A stretch of DNA of 64,000 nucleotides, from NCBI RefSeq assembly GCF_000281045.1, contig NW_008246071.1, positions 961,353-1,025,352 of the forward strand, read 5' to 3'. Within the stretch, counting starts at the first letter, position 1. The number at the start of each line of letters is the position of its first letter. The notes below the pieces were generated by a model. It was given only the letters and a program-made list of their open reading frames with translations, was not told the DNA's origin and made no database searches. This document shows, piece after piece, positions 1-11,426 of the stretch. Source of the stretch: Saprolegnia diclina VS20. Lineage: Eukaryota > Oomycota > Saprolegniomycetes > Saprolegniales > Saprolegniaceae. The position numbers and the translations under genes were made by a program.

Positions 1-1560
1 CCGCGCCGCGCCGGCGTTGCGTAGGTCGATCGTATGCCATGGTGGCCAAATGCGCGAAAATATGTAAATACCATCGTGTAAAAGTCTGCCTTTCTGTGCA
101 TCTCGCATTTGCCATCGCCCACGTCGATTCACACGAGGTCGCTATCGCAAAGCCTTGACAGTGGCATCACACTTGCAGGTTTTGCTTTGCCGATGGTCAA
201 TACCGTACAATGAATCAAAGAGGAGTCGGCCCGTGTACTACTATTCGTGTCTAGTCCTATTTTGCAGTCTGTGGACATGGGATCTTGTATCGCACAATGG
301 ATTGATTTGGTCGTCGTCAACTGCTTTCGGCGACACCTCGTCTCGTACAAACCTTTGGATGTGACTTGGCGCGACAAATTTGGTTGATAGCACCACCCAA
401 GCTGTAGAATATACTCTGCGGCTACCGCAGGGTCTCTTGGACCCAGTCGACGAGCGCGACGTCGCCGCTGCGTGCCTCTCGACCTCACCCACGGTGTGGT
501 GCATCGTTGCACGCCTCTGCGTGTAGTGGCACCTTTGAATGCACGAACCCTTGGGCGACGCTCGGGTACTTTGTCGTTCCCACGTACTCAACGCGCCGGT
601 GGGTGCTCTCCTACGCACGCAAAGTCCGCTTTTGTGGTTATAGGGATAGGGTTTATTAACCCTAACCGACGACGCCGAATAGGGACGTGAGTCTCCTGAA
701 CATCTGATATCCAAAATCAACGTACTTGGTTGAGATGGCTTGGTCCATGGTGCTGTTGCCCCCGATGGAGCTCGCGCTGCCGTCATTCGGTGGGATCTCA
801 AGAGAGCAACGGCCAGAGGCACCATGAGTCCGAGTAGCAAGTCCACAATACGAGCTCGTAGACTCGATGGCGGGAGCAGCGAAGCGACGACATACCGTTC
901 CGAGTCCAGCTATGCGTGCTGTCACCAGCCATTAGATGACCTCCACCACAAAGCGTCCATTGCAGCTGCGCGAGCGAGAGGTACGACGTGCCATCACAAC
1001 CCTCGGCGGCCAAGCCCATGGGAGGGAGTGGCGGCACTCTTGCTGCAGCTCGCAGCACCCATCGCATGCGCTTTCTCGACCGATGCAACATAGGTGGCCG
1101 TAGGACCACTCTAAGATCTGGCGCATGAACCACAAACCAGATCTTATTCCAATGTGCATCACAATCACACTGCATGCCGCTCGAGCCGCCCCAGGGTCCT
1201 TATGAAAGAAGACAACGTAGTCATTGCTGTCATGTCAACAAGGTTAGAGCTTCGAGAAGCGCTTCACCGCCTATCGTACGTGGCGGAGATGGCAAAATGC
1301 CAGTGCCATCCAACCATGTGCTGACCCGATGGTACGCCGAGCGTACGTCTGTCCCGTCTGCCGCCCGACGACGAAAAAGGAGGACCTAGGTGAGCGTGGG
1401 ACGTCCATGCGTCGAAGCGGGTTCGCAGTTTGCTCGGCCACCGCCACGTCGTCCGCACCTCCTCCTCCTTCTCGGCTTGCGTTCAAACAGCAATCTGGCG
1501 CGCGAAGCGTGACAACCCTGTTCGATTGGTGCAAATCGGTGGAAATAGCCTCCTTTTCTA
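1..1560. other. No supported gene in left flank
   Basis: No reading frame here shows a recognisable domain, a plausible start plus splice pattern, or sustained coding character. Several overlapping frames of 60-200 codons exist on both strands, as expected in GC-rich DNA. The minus strand around 660-930 ends in a serine-rich stretch followed by a hydrophobic-aromatic tail, which could be the 3' exon of an unrecognised gene, but I cannot connect it to upstream exons. A short inverted motif of TAGGG/CCCTA units lies near 645-665. Confidence 0.4.
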
Positions 1561-1624
1561 CCAATCAAATGCGCGAAAACCTATATCCAACCAAGATGCG
1601 AGGCGAAAGAACAAATTCGGGCGA

Positions 1625-3702
1625 ATGGCGGTCCCCATCGAGCGCATCCAGGCGCTGCTCAAGCAGCAGACGCGGGCCAAAGCCTCGAGCGGGCGCAAGC
1701 TGCTGCCGTGGTCGCCGACCGAGTGGACGGCGTGGCAGAAGACGCCCATGTTCGGCGCCGTCGTGAAGAACCTCCTGCCCGTGCGCGCGCCGTTGGCGCC
1801 GCTCTACGAAATCCATTACGACGAGTCGTTTGCGGGCGGCAGCCCGAGCGATCTCATGGAGGGCCTCATCCAAAAGAGCGCGCGTGGCGACCGCATCAAC
1901 GTCACGACGGTCATTGACGCGTCGGGCAATGGCTGCTACTACCACGAAGCTCGGTACGGTGTTGTCGCTGCATGTGCTTGCCACGTCACCACCTTTTCGT
2001 CATGTAGAGAATGGGACGACTGGGACGTGCAGTGCGTCAAGCTCCCGCCGTTTGAAGACGATGACGTGCCACCCAAGGCCATCGTCAAGGCCTTCTGCGA
2101 CGCGGTGCAGAAGCACGTCGGCGCCAACGAGCCCGACACACACGTGGCCGTCTTTGGCGGCGCCGGCTACAACGTCGCGGGCTTTCTCATCGTGAGGTAC
2201 GCCGAGATATGTCCATACAGGATGATTCAAACACATGTAGCTACCTTGTCGAGCATGGCAACATGCATCTCCTTGAAGCGATCGACTTGTATAAGAAGTC
2301 GAATGCGCCTGGCATCTACTCGGTGCCATGCCTTCAGGTACTGAACGACCATGATGGCGTTCTAGGGTTGCATGTCCGCATTAGGCGCTCTACCGACGCT
2401 ACTACTCGATGCTCAAGGCGCCCGAGTCGCGCTTGTCCGTGCCGGCGCCGCCGTCGTGGGACACGTCCGCCGCCCCCGTCGACCCGTCCTTGACGATCGG
2501 CAGCGAAATGCTCACAGACGACGACAAGGCGACGCCCTTTGTGCGGTCGGCCGCGCCCGCACCATCGGCCAAGCCAATCGTCGCTGCTGCCCCTGCCATC
2601 GCAACGTCTACCCCCGTGCACCGGCCGAAAGCCTTTGCGCCGCCGCCGTTCGCGCCGCCCCCGTATGTACCGCCGCCGGCGCCCGTCGAGGTCGCCAAGA
2701 CCAAGAAGCGCAAGATCCGCACGTGGGAAGACGACGTCGAGCCGTTCCCGTTTGGCACGCCTGTGCCCGAAGACTCGAAGGAGCACGAGCGCCTCCTCGG
2801 AGTCGTGCAGCAGCTCACAGGTGTCGAAGGGTTTCCCGGCAGCGAGGTGCGTCGATCGCCTCTCATTCTCCGCTTCGTCCAACTGTCGTGACCACGTAGA
2901 CCATGTCGCTGACAAAGATTCACATTCGCGACCCCGCGCTCGACAAGCCGGGGTCGCTCACCAAGTCGTACCTCGTGACGTGGCGGGCCCGCGGGTAGGC
3001 CATCCTCTCGAATCTCAAACTCAAAAATTACCGTGTAGGACGCGGTGCCTCCTCCTCGGGCTCAAAGACGGTGTCTACCTCGTGTCGCGACGCATGACAT
3101 TCACCAAGGTCAACGTCAAGCTGCCCCGGAAGCGTGCGTTGGTACATATATCTGCCATTCTGCGCGCAAGAGGCGACGCTGCTACGTAGCATGAGAATAC
3201 GGACATGACGCTCCTCGACGGTGTCCTCGTCCAAGATCAAGACGGCGACATTGTCGTACCGCGCTACCTCGCGTACGACATAATCGCGTGGGAGAACACG
3301 CCGGTTTGGAAAGGCAAGCTCGAGAAGCGGCTGCAGTGTCTCCAGAACGAGATCATTTTGCCGCGCAAGAGTGTACGCTGTCTTCTTCGTCTTATCTGCA
3401 GCTAAATACCCTTGTAGGACAAGCACCTCGACTTGGAGGCCGAGCCGTTCCGTGTGCGCATGAAGGACCACTTTCGACTCGAGAAGGCCGAGCATGTCTT
3501 GCGCAACTTCATTCCACGCATCACGCACGACGTCGAGGGGCTCATCTTCACGCCCAAAAACGCACCGTACGGCGTTGGCGGCTACGAGTGCGACGAGCCG
3601 CAGTTCAAGTTTGTCGTCGACAGCGCGGCGAGCATGATGGGCGGCCTCGACGGCAGTCTCACCGAGAACCAGCTCCTCCAGTACATCAAGAGCATCCCGT
3701 AA
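1625..3702 (+). CDS. mRNA capping enzyme-like protein, both catalytic sites degenerate
   Basis: Eight exons by my reading: 1625-1953, 2008-2196, 2241-2337, 2385-2846, 2900-2994, 3039-3141, 3190-3372, 3418-3702, all with GT-AG introns of 43-57 bp. Order is an N-terminal cysteine-phosphatase-type RNA triphosphatase domain, a proline-rich linker, then a guanylyltransferase nucleotidyltransferase domain, as in metazoan and plant capping enzymes. Similarity is clear outside the active sites (APGIY, LYRRY, LLDG, VPRYLAYDII, EGLIF). The phosphatase P-loop HCxxGxNRTG reads FGGAGYNVAG, so catalytic Cys and Arg are gone. The guanylyltransferase motif KxDGTR reads RARGTR, so the lysine nucleophile and the Asp are gone, and LLDGE reads LLDGV. 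The protein stops soon after the motif V region, with no OB fold. The intact multi-exon frame argues against a pseudogene. Known family: nuclear RNA 5'-end capping. Inferred role here: non-catalytic scaffold or RNA/Pol II binder. The alternative is another nucleotidyltransferase activity. Confidence 0.85.
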
Positions 3703-3793
3703 AGACGTTGCAAAAATTGGCTGACGTAGAGTAGGCATAAGAGTACAACACCAATTTTGATTTCATTTGCACAACACGTGTACGTCGTAGATC

Positions 3794-4429
3794 TTAGGTT
3801 GACGCGTGGTGGCGCGGGCCCTTGCTTGAGCCCGCGCGGTAGTTGGCGCGCCCGTACTTGGCTTTCTTCTTGGACTTGCGGCTGTTGCCGTGCGAGCTAT
3901 TGTCGGAAGTGGTCGGCGACAAGGTGTCGCGCGGTGACACGAGGCTTGCGGTGGACGCGGTCGACTCGAGCGACTTGGACGAGTCGTCGTGGCTGGTCGC
4001 ACTGCCATCGCGCTCCAAGCTGGTGCTGGACAGGATATCCTCTTCTTCCAGGAGACGGATCGCAAGCGCATTGCCGGGGTCTTTTTCTGGGGGCGGATGC
4101 GGCGTGTGGTGGTGGTGATGGTGATGCGAAGAAGGGTGGTGTGTCGGCGTCGGGTCGCTGGCTGCGTGCTGTCGTGGCGCCGGCGCCTCTTCCTCCTTGA
4201 CTTCCACAAGCTTGGTGCTCGCTTTTGGCTTGGCGGGCGTTGTGTCTTTGACTTTGGCCGAGGCTGGGCGCGCCGGCTTGGTCGGCGGTGGCACCTTGAG
4301 CAGCGTGCGCGTCATCGTCGACGTCGACGGCGGCACGTACTCCTTGCGCGGACTCGGCGCGAAGAGCGCATCCATGGCGTCGTCGCTCGGCGGCGGGACG
4401 CGGCCGCAGCCGCAGACCGAGTTGCCCAT
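3794..4429 (-). CDS. Low-complexity protein with N-myristoylation/palmitoylation-type N-terminus
   Basis: A single frame of about 211 codons. I chose the ATG at 4429 because the product then begins MGNSVCGCG, with Gly2 followed by cysteines, a typical N-myristoylation plus S-acylation signal; an in-frame ATG 39 bp upstream would bury it. The rest is disordered: Pro/Lys-rich, a run of seven histidines in the middle, then Ser/Thr/Asp-rich, ending in a basic lysine-rich tail. I do not recognise a family. It converges on the capping-enzyme-like gene (92 bp between stops), and its start lies only 56 bp from the start of the divergent gene at 4486. Inferred: a lipid-anchored, membrane-associated disordered protein. 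It could be mis-called low-complexity sequence, but the lipidation motif next to the start codon supports it. Confidence 0.6.
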   Translation of the reverse strand: MGNSVCGCGRVPPPSDDAMDALFAPSPRKEYVPPSTSTMTRTLLKVPPPTKPARPASAKVKDTTPAKPKASTKLVEVKEEEAPAPRQHAASDPTPTHHPSSHHHHHHHTPHPPPEKDPGNALAIRLLEEEDILSSTSLERDGSATSHDDSSKSLESTASTASLVSPRDTLSPTTSDNSSHGNSRKSKKKAKYGRANYRAGSSKGPRHHAST

Positions 4430-4485
4430 CGCAAAGATACAAAAAAGATCTGGTCGTTTCAAGTGCAAAGTGGGAAAGGCCGGAT

Positions 4486-6679
4486 ATGGAGCACGAGGCC
4501 AATTGGGCGCTCGACGGCGACGGGCTCGTCGAGAACCTCTTCTACTACCTCTGGTGCAAGGACGAGTTTGGCGGCGGCCCGTCGCTCTTGATCCCGGATA
4601 CGATCATCTACAAGTTCACGCAGCCGGCGTACTGGTACTTCACGTCCAAGTCGGGCAAGGTCAAGAAGAAGGCCAAGACGTCGCTGGCCAATGTCCAGAT
4701 TGAGAAGGAGTTTTGCCGCAAGCTCTGCGGAATTGACATTGTTGCCTACTACATCTACATGGAGAACGGTACATGTGCTTCGCTCGCCGTGCTTGCATCC
4801 TCTTTGGGCATAGATTGCCCGACGATCGAGTACCTCAACGTCGAAGGCCTCAGTACGTCCGCGTCCTGAACGACATATTGTGCTCAATGCGACGCAGAGG
4901 ATTTTTTGTACAACCGACCCAAAGTACACAACGGCGTCCTACAGCGCTTCATCGTTTCCAAGGGCGCGTCCAACTGTAAGTATCAAGTTTGTATCAACGT
5001 GCTAGCTTGCATGTAGCTATGATCCGCGCCGTCTGGACGCCCAAGATGTGTCTCCTGGAGCGCAAGACGAACGTGCGCAAGCTCCACGACACGCGCTATG
5101 GTATCTACGAGCGCGCCGTGACGTTCGACGGCGCCGACGCCTACAGCAACCCTGGTACACCTTCAATCAAATCGTGCAAACGGCTGAGAATGACAATACT
5201 GTGCATATGCAGATCCCGTGCGCGGCTCGATTCTGCCCGGCGACATCCAGTACCTGTGCGAACAAGTTGTCGATCATGTCATGGAAGTCTCTTTCCACAA
5301 ATACCGCATCTCGCGCATGGTCCTGCACCTCAAGACCGATGCGGACGACCGCGTCTGGCTGCTTTGGTCGTCCTCGATTCGGCTCTCGCATGGCGAGCAT
5401 CGTCCGATCAACATTACGTCCGACGCCCAAGTCCCGGCGTTCGTCCACCTGAGCGCCATGCCGGACGGGAAACCGACCAAGAAGAATGCGGTCCTCGCCA
5501 AGTGCACCAGCTGCGCCAGATCCATTGACGAGATTTACTTGCTCCACGCCAGCTACAAGGCGGTGATCGAGCACTTTCGACAGTTGCTCACGCACCTCCG
5601 CGCCTCCAGGGCCTCGGTCGTCCTATGGCCACCGGACGACGCGGTAATTGCGGCCGCGGGCGGCGTCGGCTTTGGAATTCTCGAAGACATGGACGTCGGG
5701 AGCGGCCCCGTCCGAGAGGTAGACGTGACGATCCCACCCGTGCTGCAGTACCTCCATCCGCACTTGACAGTTCCAGACTTTGTACGGTTTGCGACCGACC
5801 CCGTCTTTCTCTACAAGACGGCGCCCGTCTGCGAAAAATGCTACCTCGTGTACGCCGACTTTAGTACGTCAGCGCTCGAAGCCAACACGGTGCGGGAGCA
5901 CGCGCCAGCGATTTTGCGCCCCAAACGGCTTGTCCCACCGCTCAAAGCGCGCTTCGAGGCGAGTACAAAGCCATCGGACGACGCGTGGCTGCCAAAGCCC
6001 ACGAAAACAAAGCCCGCGCTCAAGATGCCGGTCAAGACGCAGTACCCGTTCACGGACCCGCCGACGCTGCCCGCGCGCATCAACCATACGATGCTGAGCG
6101 AGATGGAGCGCAACCTCCCGATCGACGTCAAGCGTGAGGAGGCAAGTAAGGTGCCGTACATGCCCGACGAGTGGAAGCAGGTGCCCGGAATGGTGCCCAA
6201 CCCCAACGTCCTCGCGCATTCGCTCGTCAAGAAGGAGGATGCTTTCTTCACGGACCTCACGGCGTCGCACCTCAACTCGGAGGCCTTTCATCGCCCCCTG
6301 CAGCACATGGTCGAGAGCGCGTCGCGGCTCGATGCGCTCAAGACAAATTTGGCCTTGGGCAGTCTCAAAGCCCCAAAGCGGAATCCGTATGCGGTCGTGC
6401 AAAAGCTCGTGGGCGGCGACGACATGAGCAGTGCGTTCGAGAAGAAGACACGGGCCAAGGCGAAGAAGCCACCGTCGTTTCCGAGCGTCGCGCCCAGCGA
6501 AGACGAGCACACGACGTCGCGAAAGCACCGCGAGTTTCTACTCAAATCGCTCCGCGAGATCCAGCGCCAGGTACTTTGCGTCTAGAATGTGCGATCTCAT
6601 CGTGGGGTAGCTGGGAAGCCCCGAGCCGCTGCGACCACTCGTGATCGACGTCGACGACGCAGCGTCGAGGGAGGAGTAA
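4486..6679 (+). CDS. Conserved-looking protein of unknown function
   Basis: Six exons joined by short GT-AG introns near 4768-4814, 4850-4895, 4978-5016, 5157-5210 and 6571-6611. The last exon adds about 20 codons ending in acidic residues and TAA at 6677-6679. The product is about 680 residues. The N-terminal half is rich in aromatic and hydrophobic residues and looks like folded domain ([17 protein letters not shown] at the start; [19 protein letters not shown] further on). Two cysteine pairs, CTSC and CEKC, could bind a metal. The C-terminal third is basic, Pro/Lys-rich and probably disordered. I do not recognise the family. Its start is 56 bp from the divergent start of the small lipid-anchored protein, so the two share a minimal promoter. 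Confidence is high that it is a real gene and low on any role. Confidence 0.75.
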
Positions 6680-7666
6680 TTAATGTGCTATTCTGTCGCA
6701 GATACATTTTGCGTCGGCGCCGAGATCCCGAAATGTCACGTGTGGAGTTGACGGACGCACAGTGCTAGCTATTCGCATGGTCGAAGGGCTTCCAAATACC
6801 CTGGTGATGGTGGACCAGCACGGGTAACTCGTTGCAAGGGCCCACGTTGGGCCGCCTCATTAAGAAAAGACGGGGCAAGGTCGTCGGATCGTAGCCTGGC
6901 AGCAGCCATTTGATATACGTTCTGCTGCTGCTGTGAGGACTCGGGGGCCAACGCTCGCGAAGTGCACGCGGGACATGGCGCCACGTAGTGATGCTCCTCG
7001 TTCTGTATCCGGAAGGATCCCGCGCCATTGGATTGGCTGGAATCGATGTTGGCCGGCCCGTGATTGGTCGTTTCTTGATTTGATGCTGGTTTTGATTGGC
7101 CAGTTTAAATCTCATCCGAATAATGTATTGTGATCGTCGAGTTTGCATTCGCCAAACGACCGCAACCCGACAAGCATGCCCACCGCGAGAAGCGCCAGCC
7201 TCGCCGCCAGCGCCACGCGCGCCCCGAGGCTTTGACTTTGGCCATCAAGTGGTGGCGCATGCGTCGCCTCGCCACAGCGGCGCCAGTGACGACACACAAA
7301 TCGCGGACGAGCCAGACGAGCGTCCAGTCCGGGCTGCACAAGAGCCCGAGCTCACGCAACGTGCCGCGCTCGAGACCGAGCTAGCGACATTGCGGGGCCT
7401 GGCGACAACAACAACAACAACTTCAACAGTGGTCGTGACTCTGGTAGTACGAGTTCCGCCATGTCGAGAGCTTCGTGTTGTGCGACAGAGAAGGGATGAA
7501 ACAGTGTATTTGACGTTTCCTGTATCCAGCGTCTCGGAACTCGGTGGTCGTACGGCGCAAAGCCAGAGTCTACGTGCTTTCTACATGCCGCAGAAGGGCC
7601 GTGTAAGCCTCGCACTCGTCCATCTCGACGTGCAGTGCGCGTGCCAACCTACCAACGCATTTCAGT
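6680..7666. other. Intergenic stretch with CCAAT-box cluster and an uncertain coding region
   Basis: Four ATTGG (reverse CCAAT) boxes lie at about 7023-7099, the same element found before several confirmed genes in this window, so a plus-strand promoter is plausible. Downstream, 7230-7400 on the plus strand can be read as an acidic, coiled-coil-like stretch (containing LTQRAALETELATLRG) followed by a CAA-type repeat. I cannot find a consistent start and splice pattern, and the surrounding frames disagree. A small undescribed gene is possible but not established. Confidence 0.3.
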
Positions 7667-10269
7667 TCAATGTGCTGTTTTGCCGAAATGTATCAATGTA
7701 TCGAGTGCGCACCATCCAAATTCAAGCATGTCGAGCTCGACCTGGCGCCGCATCTTGTCCGTGTCAGACACACCATCCAAGGTCGTTGCCGTCTAGGCCG
7801 AATGATGAGAAGACATGTGCAGAATGCTGAACGGCTTACAGAGGCCCGCTGCAGCTTGCGGCTTTTCAGCGACTCTTCGAGCTCGGCCGCCGACTTGAGC
7901 AGCTCGGTCGCCAGCGACGCATACGTGGTGCACGTTGCGAAGAGCACGCGCTGGGCAAACCCGCTCTCGTTGCGCAGCGGGGTCCCCCATTTTGCCAAGA
8001 AACTTTCGAGCGGCTTGACGATCGTCGGCACGTACAACGACGGCGTCGACGGCATGGGTTTGTTGGTCATCTGGTACTGGCCCTTGATGGTACTAGTGCA
8101 ACAACATAGGCGATTGGACCATGCAGGCGCACGTACCGAACGGCCGGGAGCACCTTCATGCAGTCGTCCGTCACGAGGTTGGCGGCAATGTCCCAGCAGA
8201 TCACTTCGAGCGCGGCAACGTCCTGTAGCGACTACAAGCCAAGCCATGAACATAGCGTTTCTGATGCAAAAAGGTGGTACCTGTGCGAGCAGTGAGGTGG
8301 CCATCGCGCCCGCCTCGTCGGAGGGAAGAGCGTGCGCCAGTCGACGGCGTAGCTCTGACTTCAGCTCCGATGCGATCTATACATAATCCATCATGATTCA
8401 AATCAAACGTAGGACGAAGTCCACCAGAGTTTGCAGTCGATGCACGTCGTTGCCAAATGCAAAGACATCGTCGCCCGACGCCACGCAGCTGTGGTTGACG
8501 GTGCCAAAGATGCCGCTGGCCTTCTCGACAGCGAGGCTCTGTGCGGTTGCCAGCGGCGGTTGCCAGTACTGGACAAACGCGGCCAGGAGTTCGAGGCAGA
8601 GGCGCGCAAATTGGGGGGTTTGTGCGTGTAATAGGACGCCATCGCAAAAGCACTTGCGCGTCAAGAGTGCCACTTGCTTGGTCGATGGAAACACTATGTC
8701 TTCGATCGTCTCTTGGAGATACGTCGCGTCGGCCGGCCGCTGCCCCAAGCTCGTCGACAGCGCCTGCGTCAGCTCCGAGTGCCGCAGCTGGTAGTACACG
8801 TCCAAGTTCCACTTGGCGTCGAACGGCGTGACGCTGAGCCGAAGCCGCGTCCGCGCATATTCCGAGGCACATAGCGCTTCGAGCGACTGTACAAAGCTTG
8901 TGGACACGCTATAGTTCTAGTCCACACCGCTTAGACTACATGGGTCATCCGAAAGACGATTATAGTACGTGGTACATGCGGTCGGGGTTGTACGCGATGA
9001 AGATCTCGGGCAGCTTTTCGCAGAGCGTGGCAAACACGGGCTTCCACACCTGCGCAAGCGTCCATCAGCCGTCAATACCTCTGCAATAGTTGATCGCACC
9101 GACTGCGTGAGAAGGTCCACACAATTCTTGGTCGGCCCTTGGCAGACAGGCAGCGCGAGGACGCCACCGAGCGTCTTGGTGACAAACTCGAGAATCGCTG
9201 TGTAGATGCCGCCAAGGCCCTCGCACGACCCGCGACTGCGGCCATCCAAGCGCGCACGCGTCATCGTCAAATCCAAAAAGGGCTGGACGAGGAGGCGCCC
9301 GACCATGTCTTCGGGCACCGCCGTCTCCTGAAGCGCCACGTAAGCGCGCAAGAGCCGGTTGACGTTGGTGACGTTGATGACGTGGTCGCGCGCGTAGAAT
9401 GTGTCGGGTACAATCTCGGTCGCGAGCTCTGCCTACGTAATCCAAATGCATCGGCCTCATCGACGATTCGATAGCGACGAACGAACCTCGAGCTTCTCGC
9501 GCAGCACGCGCTCAATGGCCGACATGCGCGGCTCTTCGGCCTACGACACTATGGTAAGAGGCTCTAGGCGAAGCAAAAGGTACTTGAACGGACGGCACGT
9601 CGGCGCCGAGCGCGATCTGGTACTGGAGCTCGACGGTGAGTTTGGCCACGCGCTCGAGTACTTGCGCTTGGTCGTCGCGTTGCATTGCAATGTACACGTC
9701 GTCTTCCAATTCGCTGTCGTTTTCGGATGACGACGCCGTGTCGTCGACGGTGGCGACGTGCAAAAGGCTTTCGACGAGATCGAGCTTCTCGCAGAGTCTA
9801 GACGTAGGTAGGACGCTGTCCATGTCAAAGCTACCGGACGTACGTGATCGTAAGGCCCAGGTCTTCTTTTGTTTGCTCGAGCTGCTGCAGATCGCGCATC
9901 TGTGCGTTGGCCTTGTCCACGAGATCGGCAGCGGCGGCCTGCACAGCGAGAACGCGATCCATGATGACGAGCAGCGGTTCGCGCAGCGACGACACGGCGC
10001 TGTTGACGCCCTTGAGCTTGGTCGAGAGCTGGAGAAACTCGGCATAGTCCTTGTCGATGATGGCCACCAGCTACGCAAGCATGCAGACGTCGCCAGAGCA
10101 TCGACGCATGGTCTACCTGGTTCTCTAGCGAGCGCTTGAAGGCCTCCAGGTCGCGATGCACCTGGGCGATCGGATGGCGGCTCTGGCATTCTTCGAGGAA
10201 CTCGAGCGGGCGGAAGGCCTCGGCCTCGAACGCGGCCGGCGGGAAGCAGTACGGCGTCATCGTGTGCAT
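7667..10269 (-). CDS. COG2: Conserved oligomeric Golgi complex subunit 2
   Basis: A multi-exon minus-strand gene. The N-terminus carries the hallmark of COG2: an initial CFPPAAFEAEAFRPLEFLEE segment, then IDKDYAEFLQLSTKLKG, then a helical coiled-coil region. An acidic serine-rich insert sits near 9730. The C-terminus (exon after the intron at about 7798-7840) reads TDKMRRQVELDMLEFGW and ends with TGA at 7667-7669, matching the conserved end of the family. Known role: lobe A of the COG tethering complex, which captures vesicles for retrograde intra-Golgi traffic. Several introns of about 45-60 bp interrupt it (for example about 10072-10117); I have not fixed every boundary. It diverges from the CS-domain gene at 10919, with a large hairpin in the gap. 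Confidence 0.83.
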
Positions 10270-10419
10270 TGCCGTCCCCTGTCGGTATCCGGCCGCCGGA
10301 TATTTCGCACTAAACTCAAATCCAACTCAAAATGCATCTTGTGCGGTCTTGGAAGACGACCGTGGAGAAGACGGCTGCCATGTTGCTGCACTGTTGAAGA
10401 GCCTACATTGTAGGCACTT

Positions 10420-10478
10420 CCTTCGTCAAACCAAATAAGTCTAATAGGCCCTTCAAGACTTATTTGGTTTGACGAAGG
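10420..10478. repeat. Perfect inverted repeat, 23-bp arms, 13-nt loop
   Basis: Arms at 10420-10442 and 10456-10478 are exact reverse complements, separated by 13 nt. A second small hairpin (GCCTAC-ATT-GTAGGC) lies just before it at 10401-10415. It sits in the 650-bp divergent interval between COG2 and the CacyBP-like gene, about 150 bp from the COG2 start. It could be a miniature foldback element, a cruciform-forming site or a transcribed hairpin. The rest of 10270-10918 shows no gene. Confidence 0.9.
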
Positions 10479-10918
10479 CCACTAGTCGCACTTGCCGCAT
10501 GCGACCCACCTCGCTTGCTTTGAGTTTCAGCTGCTCGGGTTGCGCGGCTGTTGCGGGCCACGCATCGTTGACCTAGAACGCTGGTCGCGCTACGTCTGCG
10601 CTGGCTTGAAGCGACGCATATTGCAGCGGACGTCAACACGAAGCGTCTCTGCCCGTGCACTCGACCTGTCTTGCGCCACTCCTCAACGATCGGACATCTC
10701 AATGGAGGCAATTGAGAAATTTCTAGAAATTGAATTATCCGGATATTCCAGTCCACGGGTCCGGTTGCGACTTTGCACTTGGACACATTCGATTCGACCA
10801 CGTGTGGTATGGGAGCCCACTCGACGTCCTCGCGCGCTGCCTTCGCTGCCGCCGCCGACGACGTCGACCTTGTCAGCGGTCACTAATCATCTGCCTCTAG
10901 AAGACACACTCCTGCATC

Positions 10919-11389
10919 ATGAGCTCGGAGATGGCACCCTCGGCTTTGGAGTCCAACATCCGCGAGAAGGGCACGAACGCTTACTACTATGCGCACAAGA
11001 AGCGCCACGACGTTGAAGTCCACGCATGGGACGGCCAGTGCGAGCCGCGCCTCCTTGCCACCTCCGAGGCGCCGGCGCCGATCTCCAAGGACAAGGCCAT
11101 CACGGCGTACGCCTGGGCGGACGGCAAGAAGGCAGTCACCGTCTACGTCGACCTCGCCGGCATTGGTGCCATTGCCGATGACAACATTGTGCTCGAGTGG
11201 GCCGCGCGCTCCATTGACGTGCGCATCCGCGGCCTGGACGCGACGGGCGCCGACCTCGTCTTCAAGATCAAGACCTTGTACGAGGACATTATGAACGCGA
11301 CGCTCAAGAAGAAGGACGACAAGATCGTGCTGCGTCTCACCAAGGCCAAAGAGCTCACGTGGTACTCGCTCAAGAAGGACCACCCCTAA
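10919..11389 (+). CDS. CS-domain protein related to CacyBP/SIP
   Basis: A single exon of 156 codons. Residues about 13-30 read REKGTNAYYYAHKKRHDV, the start of the segment preceding the CS (p23-like) domain in calcyclin-binding protein/SIP relatives. A CS-type beta sandwich follows (ITAYAWADGKKAVTVYVDL, then SIDVRIRGL), ending RLTKAKELTWYSLKK. CS domains bind HSP90-type chaperones or adapt substrates to ubiquitin ligases. The N-terminal dimerisation region and C-terminal SGS domain of animal CacyBP are absent, so it is a short form. The stop codon is 37 bp from the stop of the convergent FAB1 gene. A p23- or NudC-like assignment is the alternative. Confidence 0.75.
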   Translation: MSSEMAPSALESNIREKGTNAYYYAHKKRHDVEVHAWDGQCEPRLLATSEAPAPISKDKAITAYAWADGKKAVTVYVDLAGIGAIADDNIVLEWAARSIDVRIRGLDATGADLVFKIKTLYEDIMNATLKKKDDKIVLRLTKAKELTWYSLKKDHP

Positions 11390-11426
11390 GACATGAGATA
11401 ATCCGTTTGATTTATAGCTATAAGAA

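Noticed and set aside
645..668. Telomere-like TAGGG/CCCTAA motif
   Set aside because: Only one or two units in each orientation, inverted and imperfect; too short to call an interstitial telomere.
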